Source: Candidatus Fermentibacterota bacterium
GTDB lineage: Bacteria; JAFGKV01
Length of the DNA: 64,000 bases
Assembly: GCA_016928395.1 (NCBI GenBank)
Contig: JAFGKV010000238.1
Coordinates: forward strand, 1 to 64,000
Direction: 5' to 3'
The position numbers and the translations under genes were made by a program. Within the stretch, counting starts at the first letter, position 1. Each line of letters starts with the position of its first letter. Below are positions 54,940 through 63,960 of this stretch, piece by piece. A model generated the notes under the pieces. That model saw nothing but the letters and a program-made list of their open reading frames with translations, searched no databases and had not been told where the DNA came from.

Positions 54940-55006
54940 CCAGCGAGGCGGGAAGGCACATACTGAGACGTTTGGCCATTTGTGGCTTCACTCCCATTGA
55001 GACAAA

Positions 55007-55741
55007 ATGAACCGCACCATCGTCATTGTACCTACCTACAACGAACGTGAGAACATCGAACCGCTTGCCACCATGGTCTTGGGGCAGGACGAAGCGCTCC
55101 ATCTTCTCGTGGTCGACGACTCCTCGCCTGATGGAACGGCGGAAGCCGTGCGCCGGCTCCAGCGTGCCAGCGATCGCCTTCACCTCATCGTGCGCCCCGG
55201 CAAGGCCGGGCTGGGCACAGCCTACGTGCAGGCCTTTCGAACCGCTCTCGCAGACGGGTTCGACCGGGTTGTCACCATGGACGGCGATCTTTCCCATGAT
55301 CCGGCACATCTTCCCGACCTACTCCGGAGACTGGAGTCCTACGACATGGTGATTGGTTCCCGTTATGTCTCCGGCGGGAAGACCTACAATTGGAGCTTTG
55401 GTCGAAGGCTTTTGAGTGCCTGCGGCAACCTCTATGCGCGCTCTGTCCTGCGTGTTCCCATCCGTGACTGCTCGGCCGGGTTCATAGGCTATCGGCGTCG
55501 TGTGCTCGAGGCCATTCCCCTGGATGGGGTCCATTCCGAGGGGTACTCCTTCCTCATGGAGATGAAGTACTGGACCCACAACCTGGGATTTACCATAGAC
55601 GAGATGCCCATACTGTTCGTCGAGCGCTCGCGCGGCCGATCAAAGATCTCCCGCGCCATTCTTTTTGAGGCCCTCTGGCTCGTCTGGCGCCTTCGCCTCA
55701 CCGTTCCGAGGGTCGCTGCCAGGATGAAGGGCGCGTCGTGA
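55007..55741 (+). CDS. Polyprenol-phosphate mannosyltransferase-like GT2 (DPM1 type)
   Basis: 244 residues. It has IVPTYNERENIEPL, VVDDSSPDGTAE, TMDGDLSHDP and GSRYVSGG, the set of dolichol-phosphate mannose synthase-like enzymes. It transfers a sugar from its nucleotide form to a polyprenyl phosphate to serve outward-facing transferases. There are no C-terminal membrane helices, so it belongs to the soluble DPM1 group. The sugar (mannose or glucose) cannot be told. Its stop overlaps the start of the next gene by 4 bases. Confidence 0.87.
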   Translation: MNRTIVIVPTYNERENIEPLATMVLGQDEALHLLVVDDSSPDGTAEAVRRLQRASDRLHLIVRPGKAGLGTAYVQAFRTALADGFDRVVTMDGDLSHDPAHLPDLLRRLESYDMVIGSRYVSGGKTYNWSFGRRLLSACGNLYARSVLRVPIRDCSAGFIGYRRRVLEAIPLDGVHSEGYSFLMEMKYWTHNLGFTIDEMPILFVERSRGRSKISRAILFEALWLVWRLRLTVPRVAARMKGAS

Positions 55742-58167
55742 TTTCCAGCCGACGCCCTCCTCTGACGTTCGTGTGCGCCATGGGTTTGATCTCTGGTGGG
55801 CTGATGCTCCTCGAGCTGTCGCTCACCCGGGTGTTCAGCGTCACGATGTGGTATCACTTTGCCTTTATGGCCATATCCATCGCGATGTTGGGCCTTTCGG
55901 GCGGCGCCGTGTTGGTGCATCGCCTCGGATCCCGTTGTGGTGAGAAGGCTCTGGAGCGCGCGCTCCCGATGCTCTGCGTGCTGTCTGCCGCCTTATCGAT
56001 GGCCGGTGTCTCCGTTGTCCTTCGCCTCCGGTTCAGCCAGACACTCTCGATCCAGGGGGTGGCTCAGCTTGCGCTGATCTACGTGCTCACCACCATGCCC
56101 TTCGTGGTCGGCGGTGCGGTGATGGCGATCATTGTAAGGCGTTTTGCTTCGGGCATGAGTGTCTTGTACTTCGGCGATCTGGTGGGTGCGGCCGGCGCAT
56201 GTTTGCTAGTGATACCGCTGTTGCGGATGCTGAACGGGCCACCCACGGTGTATGTCACGTGCACCCTGCTCTGCGCGGCGGGTCTTTTGCTCTCGGGTCG
56301 GCGTTTGCTGGTACCCGCGGTCTCTTTGGCCGTAGCCCTGGGGCTGTGGACCACCAACGACCACAGTGGGTTGCTACGGGTGGTGTGGGCAAAACAACGT
56401 CATGAGCGTGACTTGGTTCATGAGGCATGGAATTCGTACTCGCGAGTCACCGTATTCCCCACAGAGGAGGCCTGGAGCACGCAGTTCTTTGCGTGGGGCA
56501 TGAGCCCGGCATACGACGGCGGAGTTCCGCGTCAGCTGGGCATGCACATTGACTCATACGCAGGCACTCCCATCACGGCTTTTGACGGCAACTGGGATGA
56601 CCTCGATCACCTTGCCTATGATGTGACTGCATTCGCCTATCACCTACGGCCATACGGGAAGCACCTCATCATCGGCCCCGGGGGCGGTCGTGACATCTTG
56701 GCGGCACTCTCTCTGGGCGCGGACTCGGTGGTGGCGGTGGAGATGAACCCGGAGGTGGTCGAAGCGGTGAATGAGGTATTCGGCGAGTTCTCGGGGCGGC
56801 CTTACAGCCTCCCCCGGGTCGAGCCGATCATCGCCGAGGCCCGTTCGCACCTGCGCCGCGAGACGCGTCGATTCAACCTCATCCAAGCGTCGTTGGTTGA
56901 TACATGGGCGGCCACCGCCGCCGGCGCCTACACTCTGACCGAGAATACGCTCTATACCGTGGAGGCCATGGAGGACTATCTGCGCTGTCTGCAGAGGAAC
57001 GGCCTGGTGTCGATTTCCCGCTTTCTCACCGAACCGCCCGGCGAAGCTTTGCGGCTTGTGGCGGTGGCCTTGGAGGCTCTGGCCAGGATGGGAGCCCCGG
57101 ACCCCGCGGCCCATGTGGCCGTGGTCGGCTGCCGCAACATTGCGACTCTCATAGTGGGCGCAGAGCCGCTGAGTGAGGAGGACCTTGGCCGGATCCGATC
57201 CTTGGCCGAGAGGTTCATGTTCCGGCTCGTTGCCATGCCCGGCGAGTGCCATCATCCGCTTTTCGCTGAGCTATCAACGAGGTTTCGAGACCCCGGCTTC
57301 TATGATGCATACGTCTTCGACGTTCGTCCGACCACCGATGACCGTCCGTTCTTCTTCAATATGGTCAAGCCCATCGACTTCCTCAAGGTGTTCAGCCTGA
57401 ACGACTTGCCGACCCAGACTCACGCCAACGATGCGGTCTTCATTCTTGTGGCCGTGTTTTTCATCTCGTTTCTCATGACGGGCCTCATCGTCTTGTGGCC
57501 CCTGCGCCGGATCGCCAGAGAGGGGGGTCCCCGTGGCATGATGTTCAGCGGGTACTTTGCACTGCTCGGGCTCGCCTTCATGCTGGCTGAGGTGACCTTA
57601 CTCCAGCGTTTCGTGCTCTTCCTTGGTCATCCAGTCTACTCGCTCTCCGTGGTGCTGCTGTCCCTCTTGCTCTTCGGCAGTGCGGGGAGCTTTGCGACTG
57701 CCCGGATACGGCCTGGGAGGGAACACCGCTGGGTAGCGCCTATCGGGCTTGGTTTGTGCGGGATGCTGTTTCTGGCACGAGTGGGCCTGGACTACCCGCT
57801 TACCCAATGGCTAGGACTGGGCAAAGCATCTCGCATTCTCCTCACGTTCTTGCTTCTGTTTCCCTTGGGCTTCTGCATGGGAACGATGTTGCCGCTGGGT
57901 ATGCGTCGGGCATCGGCCTGGCGGGCGGATTCGACACCCTGGCTGTGGGGCGTGAATGGGGCGGCATCGGTACTTGGCTCAGTTACGGCTTTTGTGCTGG
58001 CAATGAACCTTGGATTCCGCTCAACTCTCATGGTGGCGGCAGTCTGCTACGGTGCAGCCGCGCTTATGCTCCCTCTGGCAGCCCGAGGCCAGGCCTTGCC
58101 TGAACGTCCCCGAGGTCGTAACATCTCTCTGTTTCCTGATTCCGAGGAGCACGACAGACCGGCTTGA
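55738..58167 (+). CDS. Membrane protein with a spermidine-synthase-like domain
   Basis: 809 residues. Six or more N-terminal membrane helices (1-210), a soluble spermidine-synthase-like Rossmann domain (about 265-540; GPGGGRDILAALSLGADSVV near 314, AVEMNPEVVEAV) and about seven C-terminal helices (575-790). Where aminopropyltransferases have the catalytic D-x2-DP segment, this one reads IQASLVDTWAATAAGAYTLT, so classical polyamine synthesis is doubtful. Similar membrane fusions are widespread and uncharacterised. Its place between two glycosyltransferase genes and a tail-anchored protein hints at an envelope role. The GTG start overlaps the GT2 stop. Confidence 0.75.
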   Translation: MISSRRPPLTFVCAMGLISGGLMLLELSLTRVFSVTMWYHFAFMAISIAMLGLSGGAVLVHRLGSRCGEKALERALPMLCVLSAALSMAGVSVVLRLRFSQTLSIQGVAQLALIYVLTTMPFVVGGAVMAIIVRRFASGMSVLYFGDLVGAAGACLLVIPLLRMLNGPPTVYVTCTLLCAAGLLLSGRRLLVPAVSLAVALGLWTTNDHSGLLRVVWAKQRHERDLVHEAWNSYSRVTVFPTEEAWSTQFFAWGMSPAYDGGVPRQLGMHIDSYAGTPITAFDGNWDDLDHLAYDVTAFAYHLRPYGKHLIIGPGGGRDILAALSLGADSVVAVEMNPEVVEAVNEVFGEFSGRPYSLPRVEPIIAEARSHLRRETRRFNLIQASLVDTWAATAAGAYTLTENTLYTVEAMEDYLRCLQRNGLVSISRFLTEPPGEALRLVAVALEALARMGAPDPAAHVAVVGCRNIATLIVGAEPLSEEDLGRIRSLAERFMFRLVAMPGECHHPLFAELSTRFRDPGFYDAYVFDVRPTTDDRPFFFNMVKPIDFLKVFSLNDLPTQTHANDAVFILVAVFFISFLMTGLIVLWPLRRIAREGGPRGMMFSGYFALLGLAFMLAEVTLLQRFVLFLGHPVYSLSVVLLSLLLFGSAGSFATARIRPGREHRWVAPIGLGLCGMLFLARVGLDYPLTQWLGLGKASRILLTFLLLFPLGFCMGTMLPLGMRRASAWRADSTPWLWGVNGAASVLGSVTAFVLAMNLGFRSTLMVAAVCYGAAALMLPLAARGQALPERPRGRNISLFPDSEEHDRPA

Positions 58168-58178
58168 CAGGCGAGACC

Positions 58179-58691
58179 ATGACTGAGATGCCCACTGTGC
58201 CACGGAATGATGAGCAAGGCTTTGCCCCGCTGCGGGATCCGCCGGAGGTCGAGAGCCCTTTCGTCGCGGATGGCGGTCTTAGCGCGGCCGAAGAGGAGGC
58301 GATCCGCCAACGGGCCCGCGCGCGTTTGCGGGCGCAAGAAGAGGCGGATCGTGCGCGGGAGCGGGCGCGCCAGGAAGAACGATTGCTCCGATTGGAGGCC
58401 GAGCGGCTTCGCTGGCAGATAGTGGAAGACGAGACGGAGCGATTCCACCGTGAGCGCGGCAGGGTTCGCTACGTGTCATCCGGTGGTCAGGTCTTGTGGC
58501 TTTCGCCTGACGATATCAGCACGAGGCGCGCTCATCGGGTCCGCGGCAGACGCAAGGGCCGTTCCCATCGCACCAGGCGAACCGGTTCCGTCATCGCCAT
58601 CACTCTGAGGGTTGCGGGCGTATCTCTCGCCATCGCCTTCGGGCTCATACTCGTGCTTGGCGCGGCGATCTATATTGTGGAGTATGCCTGA
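58179..58691 (+). CDS. Charged coiled-coil protein with C-terminal membrane anchor (paralogue of 25873-26292)
   Basis: About 170 residues. It has an acidic N-terminus, an Arg/Glu/Ala-rich coiled coil (about 35-85), the conserved motif ERFHRERGRVRYVSSGG followed by VLWLSPDD (about 88-112), a strongly basic linker (RGRRKGRSHRTRRTG) and one C-terminal helix (VAGVSLAIAFGLILVLGAAI). The protein at 25873-26292 has the same plan, and the shared residues ERF, ERG, R-F/Y-V, G-x-V and WLSP cannot easily be chance. ATG 58179 is preferred to the TTG at 58164. Function unknown; it overlaps the glycosylphosphotransferase gene by 8 bases. Confidence 0.6.
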   Translation: MTEMPTVPRNDEQGFAPLRDPPEVESPFVADGGLSAAEEEAIRQRARARLRAQEEADRARERARQEERLLRLEAERLRWQIVEDETERFHRERGRVRYVSSGGQVLWLSPDDISTRRAHRVRGRRKGRSHRTRRTGSVIAITLRVAGVSLAIAFGLILVLGAAIYIVEYA

Positions 58692-60225
58692 GTTGTCCAC
58701 CATGGGTGATGGTGTTCCGCGCGATGCCCTGCAGGATCCGCTCAGCAGGGCACAGGACGAACGCGTGGGTGCGGTGACGGTGCCCCAAGGCAGCCGGCGG
58801 GAGCGCCGTTTCCGGGCCTTCGTCGTACCCTCGCTCCTGATGCTTCACGCCGTCACCGTCATGACGGCGATGGTCTCCTCCTACTGGCTTCGTTTTCATG
58901 TCGCGCCGGCGTTGGGCCTCCTGGCACACATTCATCCGCCCGGCATTGGACTCTACTTGCCGGGGTTTGTCGGCGGTGCGGCGATTGTGGTCGCAGTGCT
59001 CTCGTATCTAGGTTGCTACGGAAGTAGAAGACGCCTGGTGCGGGACGGTGATTACACCATGGCTCTGAAGGCCTGTACTATCGGTACGGTTCTCCAACTC
59101 GCTCTCTCGTATTTCACCAAGTCCACCTACTTCTCGAGACTTATCTTCCTAATGTCGTGGGTCAACGGGGCTGTGCTCTTCTACCTGGTGCTCATGATTC
59201 TCGCCCGAGTCCAGCGTCTCCTTGTCCGCCGCGGCCTCGCTCGGTCGCGGTTCTTGATTGTCGGAGACGGGGAGAGTGCCCGGGCTCTGCGGAGACGACT
59301 CCAGGTGGACGCTGATCTGGGCAAGGAGTTCGTAGGCTTCATATCCTCGCATTCGTTGAATCAGCCCCGGATTCACGCGCCAGAGGTAGTGGGCTCGGTG
59401 GACGATGTCGGTGCGGCCATAGGTCAGTTCAATGTTGACCATGTCTACATCACCTCCCGTGACCTTAGTCATGCGGCCATTCTGCGAATACTAGACGACT
59501 GTAGCACGCATCACGCCCAGGTGGATATGCTGTCCGATCTCTACGAAATTCTTCATGGGGGCGCGACGGTACAGCAGGTTGCCGGGTTCCCCATGGTGAG
59601 CCTACGCCAGGTGGCCTTGCGGCAGCGGCAGGAGACGATCAAGCGATGGATGGACGTGATGGTGGCACTGGCGCTTATGGTTTTCGCGGTACCTCTGGCC
59701 TGCGTGATCGCCGCCGCCATCCGTCTCGACTCGCCTGGTCCCGTATTCTACTCTCAGGTTCGGATAGGCAAGGGGGGAAGACGGTTTCGCATGTACAAGT
59801 TCCGCTCCATGGCCCTGGACGCAGACGAGCGCCTGGATCAAGTGAAGCGGCTGAACGAAGCGGCCGGTCCGCTCTTCAAGATCCGCGAAGACCCTCGGGT
59901 GACCCGAATTGGACGTCTGCTTCGACGCACCAGCCTCGACGAGCTTCCGCAGATCTTCAATGTGCTCAATGGTGATATGAGTCTTGTCGGTCCCCGGCCT
60001 CCATTGCCTTCAGAAGTCGAATCGTACGCCGACTGGCATCATCGGAGGCTGACAGTCAGGCAGGGTATGACCGGGTTATGGCAAGTCAGCGGCAGAAGCC
60101 TGCTGGCCTTCGATGAGATGGTCAACCTCGACATATACTATATCGAGAATTGGTCAATCTGGCTCGATCTTCTCATCTTGCTGCGAACTATCCCCATCGT
60201 GCTGCAGGCCCGGGGCGCCTACTGA
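58684..60225 (+). CDS. Polyprenyl glycosylphosphotransferase (WbaP/CpsE-type initiating enzyme)
   Basis: About 513 residues. Four N-terminal membrane helices (about 45-190), a CoA-binding-like domain ([18 protein letters not shown] near 196) and the bacterial sugar transferase domain (318-513) with [64 protein letters not shown] and GPRPPLP. It moves a sugar-1-phosphate onto undecaprenyl phosphate, the first step of a polysaccharide. No Wzx, Wzy or Wza is in the window. The ATG at 58684 overlaps the previous stop; a later ATG at 58702 is possible. The 168 bases after it hold only a weak GCGTC-GCGA-GACGC hairpin (60336-60349). Confidence 0.9.
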   Translation: MPELSTMGDGVPRDALQDPLSRAQDERVGAVTVPQGSRRERRFRAFVVPSLLMLHAVTVMTAMVSSYWLRFHVAPALGLLAHIHPPGIGLYLPGFVGGAAIVVAVLSYLGCYGSRRRLVRDGDYTMALKACTIGTVLQLALSYFTKSTYFSRLIFLMSWVNGAVLFYLVLMILARVQRLLVRRGLARSRFLIVGDGESARALRRRLQVDADLGKEFVGFISSHSLNQPRIHAPEVVGSVDDVGAAIGQFNVDHVYITSRDLSHAAILRILDDCSTHHAQVDMLSDLYEILHGGATVQQVAGFPMVSLRQVALRQRQETIKRWMDVMVALALMVFAVPLACVIAAAIRLDSPGPVFYSQVRIGKGGRRFRMYKFRSMALDADERLDQVKRLNEAAGPLFKIREDPRVTRIGRLLRRTSLDELPQIFNVLNGDMSLVGPRPPLPSEVESYADWHHRRLTVRQGMTGLWQVSGRSLLAFDEMVNLDIYYIENWSIWLDLLILLRTIPIVLQARGAY

Positions 60226-60393
60226 AGTCCTCCTCCCGAACCCCGAACCCTGCCGCCTTTTGGGTTGCCACAAGGTCATGGTCTCGTCATCGAACCGTGC
60301 GGAGTGGCCGATGGCGTCTTGCACCGCCGCGCTTGGCGTCGCGAGACGCATGACGTGAGAAGGTAACGGGCTGTTGGTGTGCCTTCGTTTGCT

Positions 60394-61284
60394 TCAGACC
60401 GCGATGGTCTCCCAATGAAGGCTGCCAAAGCCAAGGGAGGCAGCATGAATGATGTGGGGCACATCGCTGCCCTTGAGCGCCCGGCCATCCCAACGAGCCA
60501 GCGTGCACGCGTAGGAGTCAATGGCTACAGGGTCCTCGGCAGCGGCGACGATTCCCGGCTGGACGATGATGCCCGGCCCCTGGGGACCACGGGAGGTCAA
60601 AACCGTGGTGGCGTCGAGCACAGTGATGTCCGGCTTGACCACGTGGAATAGCTCTGCGATAGCTTTCTGAAGATCCGCCTCACGGTGAAACACTTGACGG
60701 TCCTGCACACACCCCATCAGGTTCTTGGCTCCGAATGATACCGCCGTGGCGGAGTGGGCTTTCGCCTTCGGCACATTGATGACACAGGTCGCCCTAAGGA
60801 GTTCCCTCGCTCGTTCCACCCGAGCCAATTGGCTCCCCACGGGTAGAGAAAGGGGCACGAAGTCCCTTGGCCGTGTCGGCACAACGAGGCGGGTATTGAG
60901 CAGATCCTTGAGGGCTTCTACGGCGCCTGTTCGCTCAATGCAGCGCGTCGCCTCACCCAAAGGGTTGTCCAGCACCACCACTGAGGAGGCGCCCTTGTCC
61001 ACGCAATACCGCGCCACTGCAGTCAGCACATCCGGGCTGGTGGTCGTCGCCCAGGCCGGCGGATTTGGCCACGAAATATTCGGTTTGATCACTACCCGTG
61101 CCCCTTCTCGTATGAGCCTGCGTGCAGCAGGTATGGCATCAAGAAGACGAGGCACTCCTTCCGACGGTGCCGCGCCAGATGTCCACACGGGCGACTGCAA
61201 CAGCTCCTCGCTTTGGAGCAAGTGCGGTGCGACCAGGGCGCCGGCCATGGCACCGAGAAAGCTGCGGCGATTTGTCTGTCTCAG
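60394..61284 (-). CDS. Tat-exported DUF362 protein
   Basis: About 296 residues if translation starts at CTG 61284. The first ATG (61248) would discard a twin-arginine signal: in frame before it lie TNRRSFLGAMAGALVAP, a good Tat sequence. GGAGG (61295-61291) is six bases before that CTG, and no ATG, GTG or TTG is available in frame after the upstream gene's stop. The DUF362 core shows VVIKPNISWPN, VVVLDNPLGEAT, NVPKAKAHSATAVSFGAKNL and VDSYACTLARW. Function unknown; there is no ferredoxin tail, unlike the paralogue at 1274-2401. It probably pairs with the lipoprotein encoded just upstream. Confidence 0.78.
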   Translation of the reverse strand: MRQTNRRSFLGAMAGALVAPHLLQSEELLQSPVWTSGAAPSEGVPRLLDAIPAARRLIREGARVVIKPNISWPNPPAWATTTSPDVLTAVARYCVDKGASSVVVLDNPLGEATRCIERTGAVEALKDLLNTRLVVPTRPRDFVPLSLPVGSQLARVERARELLRATCVINVPKAKAHSATAVSFGAKNLMGCVQDRQVFHREADLQKAIAELFHVVKPDITVLDATTVLTSRGPQGPGIIVQPGIVAAAEDPVAIDSYACTLARWDGRALKGSDVPHIIHAASLGFGSLHWETIAV

Positions 61285-61286
61285 TG

Positions 61287-61841
61287 TCAGCCTCCGTAGA
61301 TGGTGAGGCTCACGTTCTCGGCGAACTGCACGACCGTCTGACGGGCGAGATCCGGTGCCACCTGCCGGTTGTCCAACGTGGCCTGCACGTAGAACCTGTC
61401 GTGCCAGAAATCGAGCACCACAGTGTCAAGACCAGTGGCTTCGTCGATCCGAGCTTCGTTGGCCGCGCCTATGAGGATCTCTTGCGCGAAGGGCAGGCGG
61501 TCGGCCCTTCGGTCAAAGATGCTCTTGGCATTAGAGGATGACCCCTGGTCTGCGATAAACAACTCCAGGGTCGACGTGGTGGTGGAAAGCGTTCCTCGGT
61601 AGTGATGGAGTACGCCCGACACAAAACCCCTCTCGGTAAACTCGGCCGCACCGCCGTCAATCAAATCGTACAGCGTAGCCCCGTCGGTGGCCTCGGCAGG
61701 TATCCCGTCCCATTGCCAGCCGGATATCTCGCCATCTGCGGGAAGAAGGTCTATCGGCTCCAGCAGTGACGAGCCCCCATTCTCATCACAGCACACGGCT
61801 ACTGCCACGACGCACAACAGAAAAGTCCTCAGGTCGCGCAT
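61287..61841 (-). CDS. Exported DUF6599-like protein, possible lipoprotein
   Basis: About 184 residues from ATG 61841, which has AAAGGAG about eight bases upstream; the frame is open to 61934. A hydrophobic signal (TFLLCVVAVAVCC) ends in two cysteines, a poor but possible lipobox. The mature part begins PIDLLPADGEISGWQWDG and contains TLYDLIDGGAAEFTERGF, a pattern I associate with DUF6599 proteins, which often lie near Tat-exported DUF362 genes. It is probably periplasmic; role unknown. Its stop precedes the CTG start of the DUF362 gene by 2 bases. Confidence 0.6.
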   Translation of the reverse strand: MRDLRTFLLCVVAVAVCCDENGGSSLLEPIDLLPADGEISGWQWDGIPAEATDGATLYDLIDGGAAEFTERGFVSGVLHHYRGTLSTTTSTLELFIADQGSSSNAKSIFDRRADRLPFAQEILIGAANEARIDEATGLDTVVLDFWHDRFYVQATLDNRQVAPDLARQTVVQFAENVSLTIYGG

Positions 61842-61944
61842 GAGATGACTCCTTTCTTTCGACCCAATGTGGATCGCATTCCCAGGGGCGTCAAGCCGGG
61901 ATTCGGTTGACTGAGCCTCCCTCCACAGGGACATTGGCAGCGTC

Positions 61945-61984
61945 GAGGATCATATTGATCCTCCAACGCCGGGATCGATCCCGG
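61945..61984. promoter_or_regulatory. Two adjacent palindromes in the divergent region
   Basis: A perfect 8-bp-arm palindrome, GAGGATCA-TAT-TGATCCTC (61945-61963), is followed five bases later by a perfect 16-bp palindrome, CCGGGATCGATCCCGG (61969-61984). Both contain GGATC/GATCC arms. They lie between the minus-strand lipoprotein/DUF362 pair and the plus-strand sensor kinase, just before the kinase ribosome site. They look like operator sites for a dimeric regulator. Confidence 0.45.
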
Positions 61985-61999
61985 GCGGAGGTATTCCGA

Positions 62000-63145
62000 A
62001 TGCCCAGAGCTTCTGCACTGGAGCCGGCATCAAGCCAGTCACCGGACGCACAGTCCCAGGTCTCCGGGTGGGCGGAGCACCGGCACACGGTGGCCGAGAT
62101 TCTGTCGGCATTGACCCAACCCGAAACCTATGCACTTTCGCGGAACCTGTACCTCCTGGTGGGTTTGCTGTGGGGATTGGCCGTCACCTCGGCGGCGTGG
62201 CTGCTGGCCGCGAGCCACCAGGGCTTCGGCGCGTCACCCCGAGGTGTGTACCACATGGTGGGGAGCCAACCTACGGCGCTGCTCATGCTGGTGTTTCCGG
62301 TGGCGTTCACTGTGTTTCTGGGAGCTTTGGGCTATCTGAAGCATCGTCGTGACCGGTACATAGCGGCATTGCTCCAGGAGCTGAACGTCAACGTGCAGCG
62401 TCTGGCCTCGGCGAATGAGGAACTGCGGGAGTTGGACCGCCTGAAGGAGGAGTTCACCAGCAATATCACCCACGAGCTCAGGACACCCCTAGTGACAATC
62501 AAGGGATACACAGAACTCCTGCTTGGCGGAGATCTGGGCGCTCTGGACGAAACGCAACAGCGTTCGCTCAGGGTGATAGCCAAGAATGTCGCCCGTCTCA
62601 TCGAGCTGATCGATCAGATTCTTCTGTTCCGTCAGCATGGCGCCACACCGCTACCCAGACAGCTTCGACCTTTCTCTCTTGGCGACCTGCTCAACGAGGT
62701 GGGCGAGAACTTCCGGCCTCAGATCATGGAGAAGAGATTGGACTTTCGCGTGCAGTTACCAGATCAACCTGTCACGGTCGTCGCCGATCGCTCCAGGATC
62801 GAGCGGGTGTTCACGAATCTGTTGTCGAATGCCACGAAGTTCACTCCGAGAGAGGGGATGGTGGTTATAGCGGTGACGTCCCCACGGAATGGGCGAGTCG
62901 GCGTATCGGTGGTAGACAATGGTTGCGGGATACCCAAGGACGCGCAGAAGTATATCTTTGACCGCTACCGCCAGGCAAATGGATCCGTCCGCAGAAGGTT
63001 TGGAGGAACTGGGCTCGGCCTGGCCATCGTCAAGCGAATCCTCCAGGCCCATGGCGTGGACATACGCGTTGAGAGTGACGTAGGCAAAGGGTCAACGTTC
63101 ACCTTCGAGCTTCCCGTTCTGAGGTCCTCCAAGGGGCGGCACTGA
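62000..63145 (+). CDS. Membrane sensor histidine kinase
   Basis: About 381 residues. Two membrane helices (about 49-70 and 90-112) flank a short external loop of about 20 residues, so the sensor is probably the membrane itself. A coiled linker leads to HisKA with phospho-accepting His158 in ITHELRTPLVTIKGY, then the HATPase with NLLSNATKF, VDNGCGIPKD and GGTGLGLAIVKR. It probably phosphorylates the response regulator encoded 65 bases downstream. ATG 62000 has GGAGG about eight bases upstream; the frame is open to 61907 through the palindromes. Confidence 0.9.
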   Translation: MPRASALEPASSQSPDAQSQVSGWAEHRHTVAEILSALTQPETYALSRNLYLLVGLLWGLAVTSAAWLLAASHQGFGASPRGVYHMVGSQPTALLMLVFPVAFTVFLGALGYLKHRRDRYIAALLQELNVNVQRLASANEELRELDRLKEEFTSNITHELRTPLVTIKGYTELLLGGDLGALDETQQRSLRVIAKNVARLIELIDQILLFRQHGATPLPRQLRPFSLGDLLNEVGENFRPQIMEKRLDFRVQLPDQPVTVVADRSRIERVFTNLLSNATKFTPREGMVVIAVTSPRNGRVGVSVVDNGCGIPKDAQKYIFDRYRQANGSVRRRFGGTGLGLAIVKRILQAHGVDIRVESDVGKGSTFTFELPVLRSSKGRH

Positions 63146-63210
63146 CGAGGCGCCCCGGAGGGGGTTCGTATGCAGGCAATCATCCGCAATTCACAAAGGA
63201 GAATCTCAAC

Positions 63211-63960
63211 ATGAGCCCCATGAACGCATCAGTCACACCGACGATTCTGGCCATTGATGATGAAGAGGACATACTCGGCTTCCTGACTACTCTGTTCGGG
63301 ACCAGAGGTTTCCGGGTGCTCACCGCTCTTGACGGAGAGCGTGGCTTCGAGTTGGCGCAGCGCGAGCATCCCAGCGTCGTGCTGTTGGACATAATGATGC
63401 CCGAGGTTGACGGCCATGAAGTCTGCAGGCGGCTCAAGGCCGATCCCGTCACTTCGCGCATCCCCGTGCTTATGCTGACCGCGATGAATCGGATCAAGGA
63501 CATCGCTCAAGCGATAGATGAAGGTGCGGATGGTTTCATGGCCAAGCCATTCGAGAATCGGAGCCTCGTTGAGGTCGTGAGCCTGATGGTGACTCCAGGC
63601 GGCCAACTCCCAGAGTTCTACATTGCGAAGAAGCCTGGTGCAGTCCCGCTTCGGAGGATCGAGGATGTCGAGAAGGGGCATCTTGTGGTCTGGCTCAACG
63701 TCACTGAGGCGGGCCCCGACTCCATCCTGGATGATGGCTCGATTCTGGAAGGTGCCTACTTGCTTACCATCTTCACCGAGGCCAGCGATCCCCGGCAGAC
63801 GAGCACGACAGCTCTGCTGGAGGTGGCAACCCCCGAGGCGCTGGGGGATGTGGTCAACCGCCTTGCCGCGCGGGGGGGCCAGGTGGTCAGTGCTCGCGTT
63901 TTTCGCGACATCCTGGAAGTCCCCTTCTCAGCGCTGCCCCGGTCTGAACACAACGAGTAG
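63211..63960 (+). CDS. Response regulator with an uncharacterised C-terminal domain
   Basis: 249 residues. Residues 10-128 are a receiver domain: acidic pair in IDDEED, phospho-accepting Asp60 in LLDIMMPE, Thr90 and Lys112 (AKPFE). The remaining ~120 residues (about 130-249; LRRIEDVEKGHLVVWLNV, ALLEVATPEALGDVVNRLAA) have no DNA-binding or enzymatic motif I recognise. Partner of the histidine kinase upstream. AAAGGAG lies about eight bases before the ATG. After its stop the window ends within 40 bases, where ATGs at 63966, 63971 and 63976 could open another gene. Confidence 0.88.
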   Translation: MSPMNASVTPTILAIDDEEDILGFLTTLFGTRGFRVLTALDGERGFELAQREHPSVVLLDIMMPEVDGHEVCRRLKADPVTSRIPVLMLTAMNRIKDIAQAIDEGADGFMAKPFENRSLVEVVSLMVTPGGQLPEFYIAKKPGAVPLRRIEDVEKGHLVVWLNVTEAGPDSILDDGSILEGAYLLTIFTEASDPRQTSTTALLEVATPEALGDVVNRLAARGGQVVSARVFRDILEVPFSALPRSEHNE

